A stretch of DNA of 64,000 bases from Enterococcus gallinarum NBRC 100675 (GCF_001544275.1 NZ_BCQE01000017.1:25157-89156); one strand, 5' to 3'; positions 19,001 through 28,723 are shown, numbered from the stretch's first letter. Notes: generated by a model not told the origin, from the sequence alone. Translations and numbers: made by a program.

Positions 19001-19891
19001 CTAGGCACGAGGAAAGTGCTGCTTATACACTTCCGTCATCCTTTTTTTCGTAATATGAGTATAGATCTGTGTCGTGGATATATCTACATGCCCTAATAAT
19101 TCTTGGACGGTACGCAAATCGGCACCATTTTCCAGCAAATGGGTGGCAAAACTATGCCTTAGCGTATGTGGCGTCACGTTTTTTGTAATGCCTGCCTTGC
19201 GCACGAGGGCCTTTAAGTTTTTCCAGATTCCTTGACGAGAAAGTTGTTTCCCATGATTATTGACAAAAAGATGACTCTCTTCTGGATGTTTCCGAGTCAA
19301 AAAAGGGCGTGCTTCTTCCAAGTAAGTTTCGATCCACTGAATCGCCAGATCTCCTAAAGGAACGATTCGTTCCTTGTCACCTTTCCCTGTCGTCTGCAAC
19401 AGACCCATGCTTAAATGAAGGTCTTTCAGTTGCAACCCGATCAGTTCACTGACCCGAAGGCCGGTAGCATACATCACTTCTAAAATCGCACGATCGCGGA
19501 TTCCCAACACTTCTTTGGTATCCGGTGTCTCGATCAAGCGCTCAACCTCAGAAAGGCTCAATGTATCAGGCAGTTTCTGTTGTTTTTTCGGGGAATCGAT
19601 GTGCTGCATAGGATCATGATCCGTAAAGCGTTCTTGACGGAGAAATTGATGAAACCTTCTCAAGCTTGATACCATTCGAATAATGGTCGCCGAAGATTTC
19701 CCTGATTGCTGCAATTGCTGCAAAAAAGAGAGGATCAAGACACGATCCACCGCCTGCCAATCTTTGATGTGCTGTTCCGTCAAAAATGTAAGGTATTGCT
19801 CTAGGTCGCGCTCATAACTTTTACGAGTATTTTGGGATAGCCCCCGCTCAATCGTCAGATAATGCAAATAATCGATGATCTGTTCTTTCAT
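19001..19891 (-). CDS. xerD: Tyrosine recombinase XerD
   Basis: With XerC it resolves chromosome dimers at dif. The 296-residue protein has a SAM-like N-terminal domain and a catalytic domain with Arg in GLRVSELIGL, HTLRHSFATHLL and the tyrosine of STTQIYTHI. The ATG at 19891 lies 7 nt after GGGGGG; the open frame extends 11 codons further but has no ribosome site. It is a housekeeping recombinase, not an integrase: no att repeats or phage genes adjoin it. Confidence 0.92.
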   Translation of the reverse strand: MKEQIIDYLHYLTIERGLSQNTRKSYERDLEQYLTFLTEQHIKDWQAVDRVLILSFLQQLQQSGKSSATIIRMVSSLRRFHQFLRQERFTDHDPMQHIDSPKKQQKLPDTLSLSEVERLIETPDTKEVLGIRDRAILEVMYATGLRVSELIGLQLKDLHLSMGLLQTTGKGDKERIVPLGDLAIQWIETYLEEARPFLTRKHPEESHLFVNNHGKQLSRQGIWKNLKALVRKAGITKNVTPHTLRHSFATHLLENGADLRTVQELLGHVDISTTQIYTHITKKRMTEVYKQHFPRA

Positions 19892-19980
19892 ACACGTCCC
19901 CCCTACTTTCAACTTCTTTATCATAACAAATTAAAGCTTGATATGATAGTAGTTCAACCACAAAAAAAGCTGAGGAGCAA

Positions 19981-20451
19981 TTACGCTTCACTCAACTTCG
20001 CTGCATTTTTTGCCTGACACTTCTGACACACTCCATGAAAAGTCAATCGGTGGTCTTTTACTAGAAAATGGTATTTTTTCTCTACGATGTCTTCGACACC
20101 TGTCAGCAGATCTTCTTCTACTTCTTCTATACTGCCACACTCTAAACAAAGCAGATGGTGATGGAAATGCTTTGCGCCTTCTTTACGCAGATCGTAACGA
20201 GAAACGCCGTCATTAAAACTCACCTTGTCCACGATTTTTAGATCAGTTAAGATTTCTAATGTACGATACACTGTGGCTAGTCCGATTTCTGGACTTTTTT
20301 TGCGCACAAAAAAGAAAATTTCTTCTGCAGATAAATGATCTTTCTCATTCTCCAAAAGAACCAACAAGGTAGCTTCTCGTTGTGGAGTCAATTTAAATCC
20401 TGATTCATGAAGTTGTTTTTTTGTCTTCTTTAAAGCAGCAGTTGTATTCAT
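19981..20451 (-). CDS. fur: Ferric uptake regulator Fur
   Basis: This 156-residue metal-dependent repressor has a winged helix (LTPQREATLLVLL, then GLATVYRTLEIL) and a dimerisation domain with HFHHHLLCLECG and CQKC. The pattern, including SRYDLRKEGAKHFHHHL, follows Fur rather than PerR or Zur. The start is the ATG at 20451 right behind GGAGG; the earlier ATG lies before that site. Fur next to xerD is also seen in Bacillus. Its promoter carries PerR-like boxes. Confidence 0.88.
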   Translation of the reverse strand: MNTTAALKKTKKQLHESGFKLTPQREATLLVLLENEKDHLSAEEIFFFVRKKSPEIGLATVYRTLEILTDLKIVDKVSFNDGVSRYDLRKEGAKHFHHHLLCLECGSIEEVEEDLLTGVEDIVEKKYHFLVKDHRLTFHGVCQKCQAKNAAKLSEA

Positions 20452-20474
20452 ACAGGCCTCCATACATCGCTAAT

Positions 20475-20489
20475 TTATAACGATTCTAA
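20475..20489. promoter_or_regulatory. Second PerR/Fur-like box before fur
   Basis: TTATAACGATTCTAA matches the 7-1-7 PerR consensus TTATAATNATTATAA at 13 of 15 positions and lies between the promoter and the start codon. Confidence 0.45.
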
Positions 20490-20517
20490 TCTAAGAGACG
20501 TTAACTCTTAGATAATA

Positions 20518-20532
20518 TTGTAATCATTATAA
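20518..20532. promoter_or_regulatory. PerR-type box overlapping the fur -10
   Basis: TTGTAATCATTATAA matches the PerR consensus TTATAATNATTATAA at 14 of 15 positions. It contains the -10 element TATAAT (20526-20531, minus strand) of a promoter whose -35 is TTGTAT (20549-20554, 17-nt spacer). In Bacillus subtilis fur is a PerR target, which fits. Confidence 0.65.
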
Positions 20533-20560
20533 ATTAGAATGAGAAAAGATACAAGCATTC

Positions 20561-21424
20561 TCAATTGGATTTTTCGACCTTGATGGTGAAGCCGTCTTTT
20601 TGTTCCACTAAACGCTGCTTCATCAAGGTACCGATCGCCCGCTTGAATTGGCCTTTACTGATACCGAATGTCTGTAGAATCTCTTCTGGTGTCGATTTAT
20701 CCGTAAAAGGAATACGATGATCTGCAGCTCGATCCAAGAATGTCATGATCATAGCGGCATCATTTGAAATTGCTTCATAAGCACGAGGCTTCAATGATAA
20801 ATTCAGAACACCATCTGGGCGAACACCAATTACTCGTCCTGAGACAACTTCACCTAAACGTGGTTCTTGGTATCTTTCGGAAGGATGGATAAAGCCAATG
20901 TAGAAATCTTCCGTGAGCAAGTAAGTTCCCGCAAGTTTCAAGCGATAGACTGTCCCTGTAATGTCGGCATTCTTCAACGTCTCTGAACCACGTTTACTCA
21001 ATGCTTTAAAAATCTTTTCATCCGCTAAAGAGGCCCAGATTCGATCCTTTTCATCCACCGTCAAGCTGACCATCAAGCGATCGCCTTTCTTTGGCCAAAG
21101 TTCCCGCATTGTTGGTAATTCATCTAATGATACCACCATATCTTTATCTTTGAGACCAATATCGACAAAGACGCCTAGATCTCGACGACTGTCCGTGACA
21201 GTTCCGAAAGCATAATGTCCTTGGCGGCTTTTAGGAATCTCCGTAGTGATTACGAGTTCTTGTTTTTGATTCTGATAACCAAAGCCCTCCACAGCTTCTC
21301 CAAGATGGTGCTCACCTTCTGCTTTTGATAAGCGAAAAGTCAGACCATTTTTTTGTACAAAGTAATTTTGATCATTCTCATCAATGATCAATCCGCTAAA
21401 AACGGATGCCAATAAGTCTTTCAT
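20561..21424 (-). CDS. cvfB: S1-domain RNA-binding protein CvfB
   Basis: The 287-residue protein has three S1-like modules (for example GTVTDSRRDLGVFVDIGL and GRVIGVRPDGVLNLSL) and a C-terminal winged helix (TPEEILQTFGISKGQFKRAI). CvfB-type proteins bind RNA and affect virulence gene expression in staphylococci; the role here is inferred only from family. The ATG at 21424 has TAAGGAGAG upstream and is preferred to an upstream in-frame start within azlD. Confidence 0.85.
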   Translation of the reverse strand: MKDLLASVFSGLIIDENDQNYFVQKNGLTFRLSKAEGEHHLGEAVEGFGYQNQKQELVITTEIPKSRQGHYAFGTVTDSRRDLGVFVDIGLKDKDMVVSLDELPTMRELWPKKGDRLMVSLTVDEKDRIWASLADEKIFKALSKRGSETLKNADITGTVYRLKLAGTYLLTEDFYIGFIHPSERYQEPRLGEVVSGRVIGVRPDGVLNLSLKPRAYEAISNDAAMIMTFLDRAADHRIPFTDKSTPEEILQTFGISKGQFKRAIGTLMKQRLVEQKDGFTIKVEKSN

Positions 21425-21449
21425 TTTTTCTCTCCTTAGAAATGATTTA

Positions 21450-21767
21450 CTAGAAAAAGAATCGAATCGCCGCCATCGTGATGACGCCTGTAACAACGAT
21501 CTTCATCAAATCTTTTGTATAATAACCGACCACTAGCGCTGGTAAACAAGCAACGGTTTCTTTGACTTTAAGCAACGGAAATTGTCCTTCACGAAAAACC
21601 AACAGGTTTTGAACAAGCAGCGCCCCAAGAATACAAAGGGGCAAGTAGCTTAGAAAGATCGTGAATTTTTCAGGAAAAACTAATTTCTTCGAAAATAAAA
21701 ACGGCAGCACCCGAGGTATCCAAGTAACGACACCACAAGCTATCATCAGTATAACAAAATCAATCAT
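21450..21767 (-). CDS. azlD: Branched-chain amino acid exporter subunit AzlD
   Basis: This is a small membrane protein (105 residues) with about three to four hydrophobic segments and the family motif TWIPRVLPF. It overlaps azlC by 8 nt and forms with it a two-subunit exporter of the LIV-E type. Confidence 0.88.
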   Translation of the reverse strand: MIDFVILMIACGVVTWIPRVLPFLFSKKLVFPEKFTIFLSYLPLCILGALLVQNLLVFREGQFPLLKVKETVACLPALVVGYYTKDLMKIVVTGVITMAAIRFFF

Positions 21768-22467
21768 GATGTGTCACCGTCCCTATCAAACATCCAATCA
21801 AAGTGGCAGCAATCACGGCTACTTCAGCTGTTGAAATTCGCATAAAAAGGACCAATGAAATTACCACAGCGGCTAGCACCAGCACCGTCTGCTTGGTCTT
21901 CTTTTTTAAAGGCAACTCTACTTGAAAAAGGAATAAGCCAACAAACATAGCCACTAGTGCAAAGTCCAGTCCTAATGCTTCAGGATCCGGAATATATGAC
22001 CCTAACAACGCTCCTAAGAAAGTGGCAAAGATCCAACTTAAATAGGCCATGACATTCAACCCGTGGGTCCACCGGGTAGTGATCGGTTTGTTTTGTTGCA
22101 AAGCTGTCGTTAAAACTCCATAGGATTCGTCTGTCAGCAATGTGCCGATGCCAATTCCTGACACTAATGAAGCAGAACGGAAATAAGGTGCCACCGATAA
22201 ACTCATCAAAAAGTGGCGTAAGTTTACTAAGAAAACTGTCGCAACGATCGAAGTAAACGGTGCTTGAATAGCCAAAAGGGCACAGATGATAAACTGGGCA
22301 CTTCCAGCATAGACAATGATCGACATCAAGAGGACTTCAATGACCGTCAAGCCGATTCCTTTTCCCACGACCCCCATTGCAAAACCAATGCCTAAATAAC
22401 CCAGAATCGTTGGAATGCAGGCAATAACTCCATCACTGAACTGTTCATATCTTTCAATTTTCTGCAA
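21760..22467 (-). CDS. azlC: Branched-chain amino acid exporter subunit AzlC
   Basis: This is the large subunit of an AzlCD exporter, with several membrane segments and the typical opening FSDGVIACIPTILGYLGIGFAMG. I place the start at TTG (22467), 8 nt behind CGGAGG; the open frame continues upstream but its ATG codons have no ribosome site. A complementary CCTCCG stretch about 45 nt upstream could pair with that ribosome site. A CodY-like box lies 87 nt before this start. Confidence 0.8.
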   Translation of the reverse strand: MQKIERYEQFSDGVIACIPTILGYLGIGFAMGVVGKGIGLTVIEVLLMSIIVYAGSAQFIICALLAIQAPFTSIVATVFLVNLRHFLMSLSVAPYFRSASLVSGIGIGTLLTDESYGVLTTALQQNKPITTRWTHGLNVMAYLSWIFATFLGALLGSYIPDPEALGLDFALVAMFVGLFLFQVELPLKKKTKQTVLVLAAVVISLVLFMRISTAEVAVIAATLIGCLIGTVTHHD

Positions 22468-22553
22468 CAAAAAAACCTCCGTTTCCGATTGATTATCATC
22501 CATCATATCGAAAAGCCGGAGGAGAAACAAGCTGTTTTTGATTCAATAATGTA

Positions 22554-22568
22554 ATTATGCTGAAAATT
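22554..22568 (-). promoter_or_regulatory. CodY-like box upstream of azlCD
   Basis: AATTTTCAGCATAAT on the minus strand matches AATTTTCWGAAAATT at 12 of 15 positions. It would lie between weak promoter elements TTAGAA and CATTAT. Confidence 0.35.
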
Positions 22569-22583
22569 TTCTAAGTGTCACCA

Positions 22584-24539
22584 TCACCGAATCGTATGGT
22601 CATTTCCATTTCCACGGAAATACCCGGTTTTGGCATTCACTGTAAAGAGATACATTGGAAAAGCGGAATCACCGGTCCCTTTCAACAAGGAGCCTTGGTT
22701 GTTGGTTGCATAAAAATTATAGTAACCTTCTCCATTCACGATTCGTACGCGCTCAAAGGTATAACCCCCTTCAACGACATAGCCGCGAGCAATTGCGGTT
22801 GCAATGATCTTTTCTTGGACACCAGGCGCCCAATTCCAAGCCGGATTGCTAGAGTCTGCCAAATCACTTGCACGTGCTGGAATGATTGGTTGATTATTGG
22901 TATTCGTTGGGGTATTTGGCGATAATACATAATCAGCTTCAGAAGACTGGCTATCGTTAGCCGTAGTTGTTTCTTGAGCTGCGGCGGCTTTTTCCGCTTG
23001 TGCCTGAGCTGCTTCTTGGGCCGCCTTCTCTTTAGCAGCCTTCGCGGCAGCTTCTTTTTTCTTCAGTGCAGAATCAATCGGTGCTATCTCAGCGGTCAAT
23101 TGCTCTTTTAAAGAAGCAATCGGCAATGCATCGATCTTCTTCACTAAATCATTGTAGCTTTTTCGTGTGACTTTGTCAGAAAGTTCACCCTCTTTATTCA
23201 AAGCAACCGTGCTTTTGACTGCATTTTGTACTTCTTCGATCTGGGCATACTCTTTTTGCCCTTGATCAATCGCCCGATTCACTAATTGATCGAATGGTGT
23301 TTCAGATGTTCTTTTTGACATGGTCACTGCAGAAGGTTCTTTTAAGGAAACCTTCTGCAATTGATCTTCAATGATCACTGGACTAGCGAAATACCCATTG
23401 ATTTCCGAAAGAGTCGCCATCTTTTCTTTGATTGTTTCAGATTGAGCCAACAAGTCCGGGTAACGGCTTTCCGTTTTATACTTGGCTAGTCGATCAGTCA
23501 ATGCCTTCAATTGCGTAGTTGTTTTGTCTGCTTTGATAAATTCTTGGTTATCGTCGGTATAAAAATCGGCTAGATCCGCTTCGATCTGATCCAGCTCACT
23601 TGCTGTCGCAATTTGTCCTTGACGAGCGGTCTCTTCGTAATAATACCAGCCACCTGCAGAAACAAGTACCAACGCCGCAGCCGCTACATAGAATTTTTTG
23701 CGTGACTTTTTATTTTTGGGCAGTGGATCGGTTTTACTCTTCGTATTTTCAGATACCGCTGTTTTCTCTGGAATTTCGGCAAACTTTGTTTCTTCTGCTT
23801 CAATTTTCGGTTGCGGACTCTCTGTTGATTGAGGACTTTCTGAAGATTCAGTAATCGCTGCAGTATCAGTTTGTTCATCTTCTAATCCAGATTGAGATTG
23901 TTCCTCCGTTAGAGGAAGAGCCTTTTTATCGTCCGTGACTTCCGGTATCACTGGAACATCTGTCGCATCTTCATCCATCTCTGAATTTTTATGTTGACGA
24001 ATATAAGCAGATAAAATAGCCGAATCGTGATCTTCAGGGACCTCGGCTGAATCTACTAAATCATTGGGCTCTGCGGAACTTTCTGTGATCGATTGGATTC
24101 CTTTGTCTGATCCAGATGCTTCATTGCTTTCATTTCCAGCGTGCATCGATTGTTCTGCTGACTGATGTTCAAGTGACTGTGATTCGATCGTTTCGGACGC
24201 ATCTGATAGCGTTTCTTTTGAAACGGGTGTCTGTTCTATATTTGGGTTCGTTATCAGCTCTTGCACGTTTACGTCGTCTTCTGACTGATTGTTCTTTGAC
24301 TCATCAGTTTCATTCTTGTCTTCGAAATGTTCAATTAATTCACCTAAGGGAACATCTTTAAAATCAGACCAGCGGATATCATCATTTTGCTGCGGATTCT
24401 TTTCGGATACCGTCTCATTCGTATGAGGGGCTTCTTTTTCATTTGCCTCATCTGCTTTAACAAACTCAAAGCCGCAGTTTGGACATTTCTTTTGTGCATC
24501 AATTGATTCAAATCCACATTGAGGACATGTTTTCATCAT
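22584..24539 (-). CDS. mapZ: MapZ-like cell-division site protein with zinc ribbon
   Basis: This 651-residue single-pass membrane protein opens with a zinc ribbon (CPQC at 5-8, CPNC at 19-22), then a long acidic cytoplasmic region. One membrane segment follows (about 283-300, after a KNKKSRKK patch), then helical extracellular repeats and a C-terminal domain from about residue 565 (NPAWNWAPGVQEKIIATAIA). A cytoplasmic segment, DHDSAILSAYIRQHKNSEMD, resembles one in streptococcal MapZ, which marks midcell and guides FtsZ. The zinc ribbon is not in the pneumococcal protein as I recall it. Identification rests on layout and two short similarities. Confidence 0.7.
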   Translation of the reverse strand: MMKTCPQCGFESIDAQKKCPNCGFEFVKADEANEKEAPHTNETVSEKNPQQNDDIRWSDFKDVPLGELIEHFEDKNETDESKNNQSEDDVNVQELITNPNIEQTPVSKETLSDASETIESQSLEHQSAEQSMHAGNESNEASGSDKGIQSITESSAEPNDLVDSAEVPEDHDSAILSAYIRQHKNSEMDEDATDVPVIPEVTDDKKALPLTEEQSQSGLEDEQTDTAAITESSESPQSTESPQPKIEAEETKFAEIPEKTAVSENTKSKTDPLPKNKKSRKKFYVAAAALVLVSAGGWYYYEETARQGQIATASELDQIEADLADFYTDDNQEFIKADKTTTQLKALTDRLAKYKTESRYPDLLAQSETIKEKMATLSEINGYFASPVIIEDQLQKVSLKEPSAVTMSKRTSETPFDQLVNRAIDQGQKEYAQIEEVQNAVKSTVALNKEGELSDKVTRKSYNDLVKKIDALPIASLKEQLTAEIAPIDSALKKKEAAAKAAKEKAAQEAAQAQAEKAAAAQETTTANDSQSSEADYVLSPNTPTNTNNQPIIPARASDLADSSNPAWNWAPGVQEKIIATAIARGYVVEGGYTFERVRIVNGEGYYNFYATNNQGSLLKGTGDSAFPMYLFTVNAKTGYFRGNGNDHTIR

Positions 24540-24810
24540 TTGTTCGAATTTGCTCCTTTTATTTTGAACCTGCTTCGGCAGTTATCTGTTCATCGTTGAA
24601 AGGTTTCATTTTACTACAGAATATCACACTTATAGACTTGCCCTTTATTCACTGGCTTTGGTGAAAAAACTCTCTGTACCAAAATGATTCACCTTCGTGT
24701 AAATGATTCACAAAATTAAATTTATCATATTCAAAGCAATTAGCCAACACTTGCTTCGTTACGTTTTTATTAAGTTCATTACTTTTCCTACGAAAGTTCG
24801 CTAAACCACA

Positions 24811-24853
24811 AGAAAAAGACTTCTCCAAGGATACTTCTTGGAAAAGTCTTTGT
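24811..24853 (-). terminator. Terminator of rpoD
   Basis: CAAAGACTTTTCCAAG and CTTGGAGAAGTCTTTTT pair around GAAGTATCC-like loop bases and end in U on the minus strand, directly after rpoD. The rest of the 324-bp gap up to mapZ (24540-24810) is A/T-rich with no gene or site I can support. Confidence 0.8.
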
Positions 24854-24863
24854 GGTCTCAGTT

Positions 24864-25970
24864 TTATTCTAGAAAATCTTTTAATTGTTTTGAGCGGGAT
24901 GGATGGCGTAATTTACGTAACGCTTTTGCTTCGATCTGACGAATCCGTTCTCTCGTTACACCAAAAACTTTTCCGACTTCTTCTAAAGTGCGTGTCCGAC
25001 CATCATCGATACCAAAACGCAATCGCAAAACATTTTCTTCACGATCGGTCAACGTATCCAGTACATCTTCCAGTTGTTCTTTCAACAATTCGTAAGCTGC
25101 ATGTTCGGCGGGACTTGTCGCATCTTGATCTTCGATAAAATCGCCTAGATGGGAATCATCCTCTTCACCGATCGGTGTTTCCAATGAAACTGGCTCTTGT
25201 GCGATTTTCAAGATTTCACGTACTTTTTCAGTTGGCAGATCCATTTCTGCTCCGATTTCTTCCGGCGTCGGTTCGCGACCTAGATCTTGCAGTAATTGCC
25301 GTTGGATTCGAATCAATTTATTGATTGTTTCCACCATATGGACTGGAATCCGAATCGTCCGTGCTTGGTCGGCAATAGCACGAGTGATTGCTTGACGAAT
25401 CCACCAAGTGGCATAAGTCGAGAACTTGAATCCTTTGCGGTAATCGAATTTTTCAACAGCTTTCATCAAGCCCATGTTTCCTTCTTGGATCAAGTCCAAA
25501 AACTGCATCCCCCGACCAACGTAACGTTTCGCAATACTTACAACGAGACGTAAATTGGCTTCAGCTAACCGTTGTTTCGCTTCTTGGTCGCCTTCTTCGA
25601 TTTTTAAAGCAAGGGCTACTTCTTCTTCGGCAGTCAATAAGGGTACGCGTCCGATTTCTTTCAGATACATCCGTACCGGATCATTGATCTTGACACCCGT
25701 AGGAGCGGAAAGATCTTCTTGTGGTTGCGTTGCTTGCTGTTTTTCATTGCTCTTTAGACTACGAACGGAAGGCTCCCCATTCTCATCTACTACACTGATC
25801 CCTGAGTCTTCCAATTTTTGGATCAGCTTGTCCATTGCGTCTGCATCTAAAGAATAAGGGGTCGCTAAATGATTGGTTAGTTCGTCATAAACGACTTGTC
25901 CTTTTGGTTTGTTTTCTTTGATAAATTCGGCAACAGCTTTGTCATATGTTTTCTTTGTTTCTTCTGCCAT
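24864..25970 (-). CDS. rpoD: RNA polymerase primary sigma factor
   Basis: This housekeeping sigma-70 (SigA), 368 residues, has region 1.1 at the N-terminus, region 1.2 ([16 protein letters not shown]), region 2 ([20 protein letters not shown] and [11 protein letters not shown] for -10 recognition) and region 4 ([19 protein letters not shown]) for the -35. It follows dnaG by 23 nt, the classic macromolecular synthesis operon without rpsU. Confidence 0.97.
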   Translation of the reverse strand: MAEETKKTYDKAVAEFIKENKPKGQVVYDELTNHLATPYSLDADAMDKLIQKLEDSGISVVDENGEPSVRSLKSNEKQQATQPQEDLSAPTGVKINDPVRMYLKEIGRVPLLTAEEEVALALKIEEGDQEAKQRLAEANLRLVVSIAKRYVGRGMQFLDLIQEGNMGLMKAVEKFDYRKGFKFSTYATWWIRQAITRAIADQARTIRIPVHMVETINKLIRIQRQLLQDLGREPTPEEIGAEMDLPTEKVREILKIAQEPVSLETPIGEEDDSHLGDFIEDQDATSPAEHAAYELLKEQLEDVLDTLTDREENVLRLRFGIDDGRTRTLEEVGKVFGVTRERIRQIEAKALRKLRHPSRSKQLKDFLE

Positions 25971-25993
25971 GAAAGAAAGCCCCTTTCAGTTCG

Positions 25994-27823
25994 CTATTTA
26001 GCTTGTTTCAACCGTTTGGTCAAATCAATGATCGCAATTGCTAATTCCAACTCTAATTGCTGGTTTCCTTTTTGTCGTGCTTCTTGCTGCTGGATTCGTT
26101 TTTGATTGATTTCTTCAGCAATGCCCGACTTACGAAATACCTGCAGAAGGTCTTGGAATTCTTGTTCCGTCCCCTCTTCAGAAGCTTTGATATCAGCGAT
26201 CTCGATCACTTGTTGTTTCATTTGTTCATCTTTCAAAAAATCCAAGAATTTTGCTAGGATAAATTGCTCTTCGGTTTCCATATACGCATCGTATAAAAAA
26301 TAGATTTGTTGGTATTTATCATGAATAAACGCAACACCGGTACTTTTAAAACGAGGATTCAGCGTATTGTCATGGAACAGACGATATAACAGTAATTCCT
26401 CCGCCTTTTCTACCTGAGTTTTCCGTTGCTGTCGTGGTGGCGGTGGTGCTACACTCACTGTTTCACGAACTGGCGGTGAAGGCGTTGAGGTCGGCTGCGT
26501 CTGTTTTAACTGTCGCAATTGCGTCTGTAGTGTTTCTCGACTAATATGAAATTCAGTTGAAAGTTGTGTCAAGTATCGGTCTTGTTCTAGCAAAGAATCT
26601 ACATGCTGTAATTCTTGCAAGACCTCTTGGACATAATCGATCTGTTCTTTTTCATTGGCCAAGTTGCGATTGGCACGATGAAAGTCCATTTTGAATGCAA
26701 AAACCGTTTCTCTGCCATGCATGGCCAGTTTGAAAAAGGCCTCTGTGCCATACTTTCGCACATAATCATCCGGGTCCAGACGTTCAGGGACTCGAACGAC
26801 GGAGAGATTCACGCGGCTATGTTCTTGTAAAAGATCAATCCCGCGATTCGTTGCATTGATTCCTGCCTGGTCACCATCATAACAAAGGATGACTTCTGTA
26901 GCGACACGTTCAATATTGGCAATCTGCTGGTTCGTCAAACTAGTTCCCATTGAAGCGATCCCGTTCTCGATTCCTGATTGCCACGCTGCGATTACATCCA
27001 TAAAGCCTTCAAATAGAAAGACTTGGCCTTCTTTTCGGATTGATCGCCGTGCTTTATCAAAGTTGAAAAGCACTTCACGCTTATTGAAAAGCATTGTTTC
27101 TGGACTGTTCAAATACTTGGGCTGGTCTTTGCTGTCATCCTGTTCCGTTTGAAACCAGCGTCCAGAAAAACCGATGGTCTTTCCTTGTGGGTTCCGAATC
27201 GGAAACATGATTCTTTGATAAAAACGGTCAGCAAGTTGCCCATCGTTTCTTTGTACAAAGAGACCTGTATCCGCAAAAAATGCCGCATTTGCTTTTTCAT
27301 TCAAAAAAACTTTTTCCAAAAAGGCACGCTCGTTAGGCGCAAAACCAATCTGAAATTCGTCGATCAGTGCCATCGTCAATCCGCGTTCCAGCAAATAATC
27401 CAATGCGCCTTGCCCGGCAGCCGTATTGACTAACATGTGATGATAGACTTCAGCAGCTTTTTCATGCAACGCTATCAATTGATTTTGCTGAGAAGAGGTT
27501 GCATCAATTGCTTCGGTTTGCTTGTATTGCTCGTCTAAAGGGATATCACTGATTTCTGCAACTTTCAAAACAGATTCTGGAAAACTTAATCCTTCTAACT
27601 CTTGCAAAAAACCAAAGACATTGCCTCCGCGGCCACAGCCAAAACAATGATAGATCTGCTTGTCTTCTGCCACAGAAAAAGAAGGTGACTTTTCGTTGTG
27701 GAAGGGACATAATCCAAAATAGTTTTTCCCAGATTTCTTCAACTGGACGTACTGACCAACGATATCAACGATATTACTTCGTTCTCGAATATCATCAATG
27801 ACCGTTTGAGGTATTCGTGCCAT
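25994..27823 (-). CDS. dnaG: DNA primase
   Basis: It makes RNA primers for replication. The 609-residue protein has the CHC2 zinc finger (CPFHNEKSPSF with a later CFGCGRGG), a TOPRIM core (FEGFMDVIAAWQSG, then CYDGDQAG) and a C-terminal helicase-binding domain after a proline-rich linker near residue 440. It is transcribed with rpoD. Confidence 0.96.
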   Translation of the reverse strand: MARIPQTVIDDIRERSNIVDIVGQYVQLKKSGKNYFGLCPFHNEKSPSFSVAEDKQIYHCFGCGRGGNVFGFLQELEGLSFPESVLKVAEISDIPLDEQYKQTEAIDATSSQQNQLIALHEKAAEVYHHMLVNTAAGQGALDYLLERGLTMALIDEFQIGFAPNERAFLEKVFLNEKANAAFFADTGLFVQRNDGQLADRFYQRIMFPIRNPQGKTIGFSGRWFQTEQDDSKDQPKYLNSPETMLFNKREVLFNFDKARRSIRKEGQVFLFEGFMDVIAAWQSGIENGIASMGTSLTNQQIANIERVATEVILCYDGDQAGINATNRGIDLLQEHSRVNLSVVRVPERLDPDDYVRKYGTEAFFKLAMHGRETVFAFKMDFHRANRNLANEKEQIDYVQEVLQELQHVDSLLEQDRYLTQLSTEFHISRETLQTQLRQLKQTQPTSTPSPPVRETVSVAPPPPRQQRKTQVEKAEELLLYRLFHDNTLNPRFKSTGVAFIHDKYQQIYFLYDAYMETEEQFILAKFLDFLKDEQMKQQVIEIADIKASEEGTEQEFQDLLQVFRKSGIAEEINQKRIQQQEARQKGNQQLELELAIAIIDLTKRLKQAK

Positions 27824-27864
27824 CCACTCACCTCCATTCGGTAAGTATTCCCGTATTCATTAGG

Positions 27865-27895
27865 TAAAAAATCGCACCAATCAGAATCAGTGCGA
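27865..27895 (-). terminator. Terminator of the lysozyme-like gene
   Basis: TCGCACTGATT and a partly mismatched ATTGGTGCGA form a stem followed by six U on the minus strand, between that gene and dnaG. Confidence 0.75.
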
Positions 27896-27981
27896 CGAAC
27901 AATTAGACAGAATCACTCATATTGATTCTATCATATTTTATTGTTTTTTCAAGTCTTTTACCTGCTTGATTTCAGAGACTT

Positions 27982-28611
27982 TCAAGAAAACAAAATACTA
28001 CCCATTTTTATCTTCCATTGATTGAATTTTACCACATCTGCATAAAATAAATTGCCACCATTGTGATACAAATAACCGCCATTATAAGTGATCGACTGCC
28101 ACCCCCAGTAACGATAGGTTTGCTCATTATCATTTCCTAGCAAAGGAGAAAGCACTTCTTTTGAATAGGACTCTGCCAGTTCTAGCGTATTTTCGCCACC
28201 ATTCTTGGCTACATAATCAATATAGTCCGTCCCAAAATTATAGGCTTGAACGGCGGTCCACAGATCACAGTTCATGTCAGCAGATTTTTTGATCAGTTTA
28301 GCCAGATAAGCCACTCCCTGCTCGATACTATCTTGGGCATTTTCAAATTGATTTTGTTTCCCGTAAGCACTCTCTGAGCTTTGCATCGGGTCGTTTCCTT
28401 CCCCTTTTGATTCAGTCAACATAATACTCATCGCTAATTCCTGATAGTCGCTGATGCCATATTTTTCTGTTTGCTCAGCGATTGTTTCTTCATAAGAATA
28501 CACTTTCTTTAGAGCTGTATAATTTTTATAGCCTAAAAACAGTCCGCCGATAAGCAACAGGACTCCAGCTATTTTTGCTATAAAAATAAAAAATCGTCGC
28601 AGTTTTCTCAT
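27982..28611 (-). CDS. Membrane-anchored lysozyme-like (PvaA/CwlT-type) protein
   Basis: The 209-residue protein has one N-terminal membrane segment (about residues 8-27) and an extracellular lysozyme-like fold: the catalytic glutamate in SIMLTESKGEGND, then QDSIEQGVAYLAKLI and AVQAYNFGTDYI. It resembles the pneumococcal vaccine antigen A family and the muramidase domain of CwlT. It probably cleaves or remodels peptidoglycan at the membrane surface. It stands alone between terminators. Confidence 0.8.
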   Translation of the reverse strand: MRKLRRFFIFIAKIAGVLLLIGGLFLGYKNYTALKKVYSYEETIAEQTEKYGISDYQELAMSIMLTESKGEGNDPMQSSESAYGKQNQFENAQDSIEQGVAYLAKLIKKSADMNCDLWTAVQAYNFGTDYIDYVAKNGGENTLELAESYSKEVLSPLLGNDNEQTYRYWGWQSITYNGGYLYHNGGNLFYADVVKFNQWKIKMGSILFS

Positions 28612-28723
28612 GGAAAAACATCCTATCTTTTTAGTGTCAGCTTCTATCCTACTATGAAACTTATTTGCTGACTAGGTTTGTTTTCCTCCATCTAAAATCC
28701 TTAATAAAATCACAAAGAAATTT

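Noticed and set aside
19001..19891. Integrase of a mobile element
   Set aside because: The protein and its fur/scpAB neighbours match chromosomal XerD; no att repeats or phage genes are present.
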